From assembly GCA_017889745.1 (NCBI GenBank), contig JAGGAG010000072.1, positions 1 to 12,092 on the forward strand: a stretch of 12,092 nt of DNA, given 5' to 3'. Positions within the stretch are counted from its first letter, which is position 1, and every line of letters begins with the position of its first letter. The stretch comes from Gemmatimonadota bacterium (GTDB lineage: Bacteria > Gemmatimonadota > Gemmatimonadetes > Gemmatimonadales > GWC2-71-9). Below the pieces are notes generated by a model. That model ran no database searches. It was not told where the DNA came from and saw nothing but the letters and a program-made list of their open reading frames with translations. Position numbers and translations under genes: made by a program. Below, in pieces: positions 7,090 to 12,092 of this stretch.

Positions 7090-8405
7090 CGACGTGAACC
7101 CCGGCTGGTGAACTTGAGCCGCAGGGGCGAGCCCTTGAAGGACCACGCGGCGCGGAACCCGTTGACCAGGTAGCGCTGGTAGCTTTCGTGGATGTCGAGG
7201 GGACGGTTCGACACGATGGCGACCTCGGGCGGCGCGGTACCGATCTGCGATGCATAGAGCAGCTTCACCTCCTCGCCGGCCTTCTGCGGCGGCGAGTTCC
7301 GGTCGAGCAGTTCACCCAGCACCTTGTTCACCTCGGCCGTCGGGATGCGCTTCTCCCGCTCCTCCGCCACCTCGACGATGAGGTCGAGCAGCTTGCGCAC
7401 GCGCTGGCCGGTCAGCGCCGAGACGTAGAGGAACGGCACCCACTCGAGGAACGGCGCTTTCTCGATCAGCAACTTCTCGCCCCGCGCCGCCGTGTTGGTG
7501 TCCTTCTCCTCGACCAGGTCCCACTTGTTCACCAGGATGATGAGGCCGCAGCCCTGCTCCCACGCCTGGGTGGCGATGCGCAGGTCCTGGTTGTGGAGGC
7601 CGAGTGCCGCATCGACCACGAGCACGCAGACGCTCGCGCGCTCGATGGCGCGCTCGGTGCGCAGGGTGGAGTAGAACTCGAGGTCCTCGTCGACCTTGGC
7701 GCGGCGACGGAGGCCCGCGGTATCGATGAACGTGAAGTGCCTGCCGCCCGCCTCGAGGTGCGAGTCGATGGCATCGCGGGTGGTGCCGGCCTCCGGCGCC
7801 ACGACGTGGCGGTCCTCGCCGAGGAGCCGGTTGATGACCGACGACTTGCCCGCATTGGGGCGGCCCACGACGGCCACCTTGATCGAGTCGGGTGATTCCT
7901 CGACGCCTTCGGGGAGCGCCTCGACCAGCTTGTCGAGGAGGTCACCGCTTCCCTTCCCCACGCCCGCCGAGGTGCCCACCGGATCGCCGAGCCCGAGGCT
8001 GTAGAAGTCGTACTGGGCCGTGGCACGCTCGAGGTCGTCGAGCTTGTTCACGACCACGAGCACCGGGCGCTTCGACTTGCGGAGCCGCTCCGCGATGGCG
8101 CCGTCGATCGGATGCAGGCCGGCCTTGCCGTCGACCACGAAAAGGATGAGGTCGGCCTCGTCCACCGCGGTCTCGACCTGCTGGCGGATGGCCTGGTCCA
8201 TGGGCGCGTGCGAGTCGGGCACGAGGCCGCCCGTGTCCACGAGCCAGAACTTCCGGCCGTTCCACTCGCCCTCGCCGAAATGGCGGTCGCGCGTGGTGCC
8301 CGCCTCGGCGGACACGATCGCCTTGCGGCCACCCTGGATGCGGTTGAAGAGCGTGGACTTCCCCACGTTGGGACGGCCGACAATGGCCACGGTGGGCTGA
8401 CTCAC
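7086..8405 (-). CDS. der: Ribosome-associated GTPase Der (EngA)
   Basis: A 439-residue protein with the two tandem GTPase domains unique to Der. Domain 1 has P-loop GRPNVGKS (10-17), DTGG (57-60) and NKLD (120-123). Domain 2 has P-loop GRPNAGKS (181-188), DTAG (228-231) and NKWD (293-296). A C-terminal KH-like domain runs from about residue 350 and ends in a basic tail. Der is essential in many bacteria for late 50S ribosome assembly. The start is GTG (8405-8403), overlapping the stop of the upstream radical SAM gene as GTGA (4 nt). It overlaps plsY by 4 nt. Length and domain order are normal. Confidence 0.97.
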   Translation of the reverse strand: MSQPTVAIVGRPNVGKSTLFNRIQGGRKAIVSAEAGTTRDRHFGEGEWNGRKFWLVDTGGLVPDSHAPMDQAIRQQVETAVDEADLILFVVDGKAGLHPIDGAIAERLRKSKRPVLVVVNKLDDLERATAQYDFYSLGLGDPVGTSAGVGKGSGDLLDKLVEALPEGVEESPDSIKVAVVGRPNAGKSSVINRLLGEDRHVVAPEAGTTRDAIDSHLEAGGRHFTFIDTAGLRRRAKVDEDLEFYSTLRTERAIERASVCVLVVDAALGLHNQDLRIATQAWEQGCGLIILVNKWDLVEEKDTNTAARGEKLLIEKAPFLEWVPFLYVSALTGQRVRKLLDLIVEVAEEREKRIPTAEVNKVLGELLDRNSPPQKAGEEVKLLYASQIGTAPPEVAIVSNRPLDIHESYQRYLVNGFRAAWSFKGSPLRLKFTSRGSRR

Positions 8406-9679
8406 GCGGTGACCTCCAGGGAGAGCGCATCGACGAAGTCACGGGAAAGCCGCACTTCGACCGGTAGCGATGCGATCAACTCGTCGATCGTGAGATTATC
8501 GATGAACAACCCGTCGTCGTTGACCGACTCGGCGGGCAGGAGCACCAGGTCCAGGTCGCGGCGGTCCTGGAGCGCGTCCCGCATGGCCGACCCCGGGAGC
8601 AGCCCGGCGGTGGTCACGGTCGTGCCGAACAGGGTGTTCTCGAGCGGAATCAGCTCGAACTCCGCGCCGGTGACCCCGGCGAGCGGCGCGATGACCTGTG
8701 CCATGAGCGGCGCCATGGCCGTGCCGGTGACGACCCCCACTCGCTTGCCGCGCCATCCGCCGAGCGACTCCGCCTCGCTCGCAATCTGGCGCTGCAGCCA
8801 GCGCACCGCGCCGACCCCGTTCTCCACCTGCTCGAAACCGTCGTAGACCCACGCCGGCGGCAGCTCGACGCCGGCGCGCATGTAGAGCTCGTCGGCGCCG
8901 AAGGCCCAGGAGATACCCCGCTCGTGACGGGCCACGCCGGCGCGCTCCTCGATGATGCGGATGGCGTCGCGGCACTCGCCGGCGGTGGGCTCACGCACCA
9001 GCTTGTGCTTGCTGTACTCGGTAAGGCCCACGGGAACCACGGAACAGCCGAGCACCTCGGGGCCGAACGCGTAGAGGTCGCGCAGGGTCTGCTCCAGGAC
9101 CGCGCCATCGTTCACTCCAGGCGACATGACGACCTGGGTATGGAACTCGATGCCATGCTCGGCGAACATCCGGAGCTGGGGAAGGATGTCGGGGGCGGTA
9201 GGGTTGCGGAGCAGGTAGCGCCGCACGACGGGGTCGGTGGCATGCACCGAGACGTAGAGCGGCGACAGCCGATACTCGATGATGCGCTCCACGTCCCTCG
9301 GCTTCAGGTTGGTGAGGGTCGCGAAGTTGCCGTAGCGGAAGCTGAGGCGATAGTCATCGTCGCGAATGTAGAGCGCGTCGCGCAGCCCCTCGGGGTTGCC
9401 GTCCACGAAGCAGAAATCGCAGCGATTGGCGCACCGGCGGATGCGGGGCGGCTCCAGCCCGAGCCCCATCGGCTCCTCCAGCGGGCGCTCGATGTCGAAT
9501 TCGAGCTCCTCGCCGCCCGGCTGCCGCACGTGAAGGAGGAAGCGTTCCTCGGCGGTGAGATACTCCCAGTCGAGGAAATCATCGAGCTCGCGCCCGTTGA
9601 CGCTGAGGAGCTCGCTCCCCGGTTCCAGCCCCAGTTCGGCGCCGATTGTTCCGGGCTCCACGGCAGTGACGCGAATCAT
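8402..9679 (-). CDS. DUF512 radical SAM protein with N-terminal PDZ domain
   Basis: A 425-residue protein from the ATG at 9679. Residues 1-65 form a PDZ-like domain (VTAVEPGTIGAELGLEPG, then SVNGRELDDFLDWEY). Next comes the cluster-binding motif RRCANRCDFCFVDGNPEGLR, with Cys83, Cys87 and Cys90 in the CxxxCxxC spacing that ligates a 4Fe-4S cluster in radical SAM enzymes. DDDYRLSFRYGNFATLTNL and HTQVVMSPGVNDG are DUF512-family signatures. The C-terminal half is the DUF512 domain (VGVVTGTAMAPLM, ending LSLEVTA). The reaction is unknown. Adjacency to der, plsY and gpsA recurs in other bacteria. The 9679 ATG has no purine-rich sequence at normal spacing: AAGGAG (plus 9698-9703) is 18 nt away. Alternative in-frame starts are TTG codons at 9715 and 9724. 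It is the first gene of the operon. Confidence 0.92.
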   Translation of the reverse strand: MIRVTAVEPGTIGAELGLEPGSELLSVNGRELDDFLDWEYLTAEERFLLHVRQPGGEELEFDIERPLEEPMGLGLEPPRIRRCANRCDFCFVDGNPEGLRDALYIRDDDYRLSFRYGNFATLTNLKPRDVERIIEYRLSPLYVSVHATDPVVRRYLLRNPTAPDILPQLRMFAEHGIEFHTQVVMSPGVNDGAVLEQTLRDLYAFGPEVLGCSVVPVGLTEYSKHKLVREPTAGECRDAIRIIEERAGVARHERGISWAFGADELYMRAGVELPPAWVYDGFEQVENGVGAVRWLQRQIASEAESLGGWRGKRVGVVTGTAMAPLMAQVIAPLAGVTGAEFELIPLENTLFGTTVTTAGLLPGSAMRDALQDRRDLDLVLLPAESVNDDGLFIDNLTIDELIASLPVEVRLSRDFVDALSLEVTA

Positions 9680-9700
9680 GGCGGGGAAGATGGTGTGCTC

Positions 9701-9757
9701 CTTGCGTAAATGCAAGTTCCACAAGAGCTTCCACGCCCACGCCTCAACTTTGTTGAG
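9701..9757. promoter_or_regulatory. Divergent intergenic region with two short inverted repeats
   Basis: The only true gap between the large minus-strand operon and the plus-strand nucleotidyltransferase/kinase pair is 9680-9801. It holds two perfect small inverted repeats: CTTGC-N6-GCAAG at 9701-9716, and CTCAAC-TTT-GTTGAG at 9743-9757. The promoters of both transcription units should lie here. I could not identify convincing -10/-35 pairs, which would not be surprising in a GC-rich lineage with divergent promoter consensus. The repeats could be operators, or the second could be a short hairpin in the leader of the nucleotidyltransferase mRNA. They are short enough that chance is possible. 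Confidence 0.35.
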
Positions 9758-9769
9758 AGGCCCGCACCC

Positions 9770-9775
9770 AGGAGG
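9770..9775 (+). promoter_or_regulatory. Strong Shine-Dalgarno without a correctly spaced canonical start
   Basis: AGGAGG at 9770-9775 is a perfect Shine-Dalgarno core just before the nucleotidyltransferase frame. Between the in-frame TGA at 9754-9756 and the GTG at 9802 the frame contains no ATG, GTG, TTG or CTG at usable spacing. The codons there read GTT TCC GCG ACC GCC CCT ACG CTC GTT. Standard spacing would point to about 9781-9785 (GCG or ACC). A rare ACG start at 9793 is possible but 17 nt away. Confidence 0.5.
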
Positions 9776-9801
9776 TTTCCGCGACCGCCCCTACGCTCGT
9801 T

Positions 9802-10677
9802 GTGCTTGCGGCCGGCCTCGGCTCGCGCTTCGGCGGCGACAAGCAATTCACGGCGCTTGGCCCCCGGGGGGAGACGTTGATGGACTACGCCATCTTCGAC
9901 GCGGCGCGCGCCGGGATCGACCGGACGGTGCTGATCGTCCGGCCGGAGGCCCTCCACGTCCTGCCAGCGCTCCAGAGGCGCTACGGGGGGTCGATGGAGG
10001 TTCGGGCGGTGGCGCAGCGCCTCGACGACCTTCCGGCCGGCACGAGGCCGCCGGCGGGCCGGGCGCGCCCTTGGGGCACCGCGCACGCGATCCGGGCGGC
10101 CCGGCCGACGGTGGACGGGCCCGTGATCGTGGTGAACGGGGACGACTTCTACGGGGCGCAGCCCTACCGCGCACTGGTGGACGCGAGGCGCGCGGACCGG
10201 GGTGCGCCGGCGGTGTGGCACCTGGCCGGGTTCGCCATCCGGGACACCCTCTCGCCCTCCGGGCCCGTCAACCGCGCCGTCTGTCACGTCGACGCCGATG
10301 GCACGCTCACGAGCCTCGATGAAGTGCGGGGCATCCGGGAAGGGGGCGACGGCGTGTTGCGCGGGGGCGCTGACTTCCCTCGCGTCATTCCCGGGGACGC
10401 CGTGGTGTCGATGAACATGTGGGGACTTACGGCGGAGATCTTCGAGGTGATCGAGCTGGCCTTCGAGGCGTTTCTCAAGCGGTCCGACGTGGCGCGTGAC
10501 GAGTACTACCTCCCGGAAGCCATTGCTGTCGCGATCGCGCGGGGACGGAAGGTGCAGGTGCTGCCGGCCGCATCGGCGTGGTGCGGCGTGACCTTTCCGG
10601 AGGATGCGCCCCTGGTGCGCGCACACCTCGCCGCGCTCGTGGATCGCGGCGACTACCCTGCCCCGCTCTGGCCTTGA
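9802..10677 (+). CDS. Nucleotidyltransferase family protein (sugar-1-phosphate type)
   Basis: A 291-residue protein in the NTP-transferase (GT-A-like) superfamily. Its N-terminal G-loop LAAGLGSRFGGDKQF binds the nucleotide and pyrophosphate, and VVNGDDFYG (about 110-118) carries the metal-binding acidic pair. PRPEALH and the GTAHAIRAA region are also typical, as is the C-terminal GVTFPEDAPLVRAHLA. Such enzymes couple a sugar 1-phosphate to an NTP, giving an NDP-sugar and pyrophosphate. The GTG at 9802 is the first canonical start, but it removes the first residues of the conserved beta strand (TLVV before LAAG), so translation probably begins upstream at a non-standard codon. The stop overlaps the kinase start (TTGA), pairing it with a NahK-like sugar kinase. 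The exact sugar and nucleotide cannot be read from sequence. Confidence 0.88.
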   Translation: MLAAGLGSRFGGDKQFTALGPRGETLMDYAIFDAARAGIDRTVLIVRPEALHVLPALQRRYGGSMEVRAVAQRLDDLPAGTRPPAGRARPWGTAHAIRAARPTVDGPVIVVNGDDFYGAQPYRALVDARRADRGAPAVWHLAGFAIRDTLSPSGPVNRAVCHVDADGTLTSLDEVRGIREGGDGVLRGGADFPRVIPGDAVVSMNMWGLTAEIFEVIELAFEAFLKRSDVARDEYYLPEAIAVAIARGRKVQVLPAASAWCGVTFPEDAPLVRAHLAALVDRGDYPAPLWP

Positions 10678-11768
10678 GCGATCTTCGCGCGGCGGAGCTG
10701 ATGGCCGGCCGCTGGCTGGCACTGGCCGACCCGCGCCTGGTCCCTGCGCGGGGCGGCCACATCAACGCGTCGTTCTTCGTCGCCGACGGCGCGGCGGCGC
10801 CGCGCTGGCTGCTGCAGTGCCTCAATCGGTCGGTGTTTCCCTCTCCGGAACTGGTGATGCGGAACATCGAGGTGGTGCTCTCCGGCGCCGCCGCCATGCC
10901 TGATGCGGCCGTGAGCCTGCCGACGCTGCTGCGCACGCCCGGCGGCGAGGGCTGGGTGCACGACGCGGCAGGAGACCTGTGGCGCTGCTGGGCGGTACTG
11001 CCGAACGCGCGGAGCACGGCGAAGGTGAGCGGCGCACCGGATGCGCGCGAGGCGGGCCGGGCCTTCGGCGCGTTCGCGCGGATCGCGACCACCCTCGATG
11101 CCGGGCTGCTGGCCGAGACGATCCCGCAATTTCACGACACGCCGGCCCGGCTGTCGTGGCTCGAGGCGTCGATCGCGAGAGATGCGATGGGCCGGGTGGA
11201 CGGGGCGCGGGAGGAGATCGCGCTGGCGCTGCGCCACCGGTCGCTGGCACCGCTGCTGGTGGCGCCGCTCCAGTCGGGCGCGATTCCCACGCGTGCGGCG
11301 CACAACGATGCCAAGGTCGCGAATGTGCTGTTCGATGCCGGGACCGGCCGGGCGGTGATGGTGATCGACCTCGATACCGTGATGCCGGGCACGCCGCTGT
11401 TCGACTTCGGCGACCTGGTGCGCTCGAGCGTGAGCATGGCCGCGGAGGATGCGATCGCGTTGGGCCCGGTCGAGGCCGAGCTGGAGCTGTATGACGCGCT
11501 GCTGGAGGGCTACCTCGGTGGCACCGGCGGACTGCTCACCCCGGCGGAGCGCCTGCTGCTGGAACCGGCGGGACGCGTCATTACCTGGGAACAGGCGATC
11601 CGCTTCCTCACCGACTATCTCGACGGCGACACCTACTTCGCGACCTCGCACCGGGAGCACAACCTCGAGCGCGCGCGGGCGCAGCTGGCGTTGCTCGCGT
11701 CACTCGAGGCACGCCGCGAGGAGTTTGAGCGCCTCGTGCGCTCACGGGTCGTGGGTCGTGGGTCCTGA
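10674..11768 (+). CDS. NahK-like sugar 1-kinase (APH-fold phosphotransferase)
   Basis: A 364-residue protein, close to the roughly 360 residues of NahK, the N-acetylhexosamine 1-kinase. Motifs in order are ARGGHINASFFV (25-36), LLQCLNRSVFPSPELVMRNI (46-65), the catalytic loop HNDAKVANVLFD (His210, Asp212, Asn217) and the metal-binding VIDLDTVMPGTPLFDFGDLV (230-249), then FLTDYLDGDTYF (311-322). All match the NahK branch of the aminoglycoside-phosphotransferase fold better than antibiotic kinases. The frame is open from 10578, but I chose the TTG at 10674 because it overlaps the upstream stop as TTGA and yields the expected length; an ATG at 10701 is the alternative. The last residues (VVGRGS) come from the heptamer repeat. 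With the upstream enzyme it may make an NDP-sugar; the substrate is not determined. Confidence 0.87.
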   Translation: MSDLRAAELMAGRWLALADPRLVPARGGHINASFFVADGAAAPRWLLQCLNRSVFPSPELVMRNIEVVLSGAAAMPDAAVSLPTLLRTPGGEGWVHDAAGDLWRCWAVLPNARSTAKVSGAPDAREAGRAFGAFARIATTLDAGLLAETIPQFHDTPARLSWLEASIARDAMGRVDGAREEIALALRHRSLAPLLVAPLQSGAIPTRAAHNDAKVANVLFDAGTGRAVMVIDLDTVMPGTPLFDFGDLVRSSVSMAAEDAIALGPVEAELELYDALLEGYLGGTGGLLTPAERLLLEPAGRVITWEQAIRFLTDYLDGDTYFATSHREHNLERARAQLALLASLEARREEFERLVRSRVVGRGS

Positions 11769-12092
11769 GTCGTGGGTCGTGAGAGGCGGGCTCGCGGCCC
11801 AGAGCCGGGGCAGGAGCCGCGCGAGAGAAGCACCGCTCACCACGAACACGACAATCCACATCGAGGCCTGGGGCCACTTGCCGTAGAGAATGCTTCCCGT
11901 CCCGAACATCGCCGCATACACGAAGGCGCAGCCGAGCACCCAGCCGAGCAGCGCCTGCGACAGGCTGTCGGGCGACGGTCCAAGCCCGGTGGCGGCGCGC
12001 ACCGGCGCCCAGCCCGGACCGGCGGGCCGGACCCGCCGGTAGAACGCCGCCAGCGTGGCCGCGTCGGTGGGCCGCGTGAGATGGGTGGCCGC
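11742..12092 (-). CDS. Sodium:solute symporter, C-terminal part (5' end outside window)
   Basis: The window holds the last 116 codons of a minus-strand gene whose start lies beyond 12092. The translation begins AATHLTRPTDAATLAAFYRRV, followed by RPAGPGWAPV. This is the cytoplasmic linker typical of the SSF (sodium:solute symporter) family, with its Pro-Thr-Asp, F-Y-R-R-V-R-P and G-P-G-W elements. Two hydrophobic helices follow (LLGWVLGCAFVYAAMFGTGSIL and MWIVVFVVSGASLARLL), as expected for the final transmembrane segments. The extreme C-terminus LTTHDSGPTTHDP is encoded by the heptamer repeat and looks like a non-conserved extension. The stop at 11742-11744 lies inside the convergent kinase gene (27 nt overlap). 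The transported solute cannot be told from this fragment. Confidence 0.85.
   Translation of the reverse strand, partial: AATHLTRPTDAATLAAFYRRVRPAGPGWAPVRAATGLGPSPDSLSQALLGWVLGCAFVYAAMFGTGSILYGKWPQASMWIVVFVVSGASLARLLPRLWAASPPLTTHDSGPTTHDP
11746..11780. repeat. Five tandem heptamers (GGGTCGT type)
   Basis: Five consecutive 7-bp units occupy 11746-11780: GGGTCGT, GGGTCGT, GGGTCCT, GAGTCGT and GGGTCGT. A degenerate sixth unit GAGAGGC may follow. The array straddles the kinase stop codon (11766-11768) and lies within the 3' coding end of the convergent symporter gene. It is translated on the plus strand as VVGRGS and on the minus strand as TTHDSGPTTHDP. Because 7 is not a multiple of 3, unit gain or loss would shift both C-terminal frames. 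Confidence 0.9.

Noticed and set aside
10578..10673. N-terminal extension of the kinase frame
   Set aside because: It is the nucleotidyltransferase 3' end in another frame. The TTG at 10674 with TTGA overlap gives the family length.
10674..11768. Possible aminoglycoside resistance kinase
   Set aside because: The fold is shared, but the HNDAK-x-x-N-V-L-F-D and VIDLDTVMPG motifs and the pairing with a sugar nucleotidyltransferase point to the NahK branch.
11746..11780. CRISPR-like repeat
   Set aside because: The units are only 7 bp, directly tandem and without spacers; no cas genes are present.

Overview
The window reads as a stretch of chromosome from a GC-rich bacterium, most likely a member of Gemmatimonadota or a relative. 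That placement is an inference. It rests on the high GC content, the gene content (a PDZ/radical SAM DUF512 protein beside der, plsY and gpsA; an lmo0937-type mini membrane protein; a glycine-zipper lipoprotein; a sodium:solute symporter tail) and heptameric GGGTCGT-type repeats. No rRNA or other decisive taxonomic marker is present.

Layout. On the + strand at the left are a glycine-zipper lipoprotein (57-734) and a 49-residue membrane protein (828-977). A tRNA-Arg(CCT) lies on the - strand (985-1058). A DUF155/RMD1-family protein follows on the + strand (1167-2267) and converges with the next block, the two stop codons overlapping.

The centre (2264-9679, - strand) is one compact block of ten genes with gaps of at most 17 nt and mostly 1-4 nt overlaps. 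In transcription order it is DUF512 radical SAM, der, plsY, gpsA, a MerR regulator, surE, pcm, a DedA protein, acyP and apt. It looks like a single operon joining ribosome-assembly GTPase, glycerophospholipid synthesis (GpsA makes glycerol-3-phosphate, PlsY acylates it), stress and repair enzymes (SurE, Pcm), membrane lipid or ion homeostasis (DedA), acyl-phosphate hydrolysis and adenine salvage.

A roughly 100 bp divergent intergenic region with two short inverted repeats (9680-9783) separates it from a + strand pair: a sugar-nucleotide-type nucleotidyltransferase (9802-10677) and a NahK-like sugar 1-kinase (10674-11768). Together these could turn a free sugar into a sugar 1-phosphate and then an NDP-sugar. 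The window ends in the 3' part of a sodium:solute symporter gene on the - strand (11742 to beyond 12092). It converges with the kinase gene through five GGGTCGT-like heptamers that encode both C-termini.

The content is mainly housekeeping. I found no defence system, CRISPR array, mobile element or clearly new system. The points most worth a second look are the kinase/nucleotidyltransferase pair, the missing canonical start codon behind a perfect Shine-Dalgarno sequence for the nucleotidyltransferase, the heptamer repeat shared by two C-termini, the DUF512 protein at the head of the operon, and PlsY and acylphosphatase in one operon.
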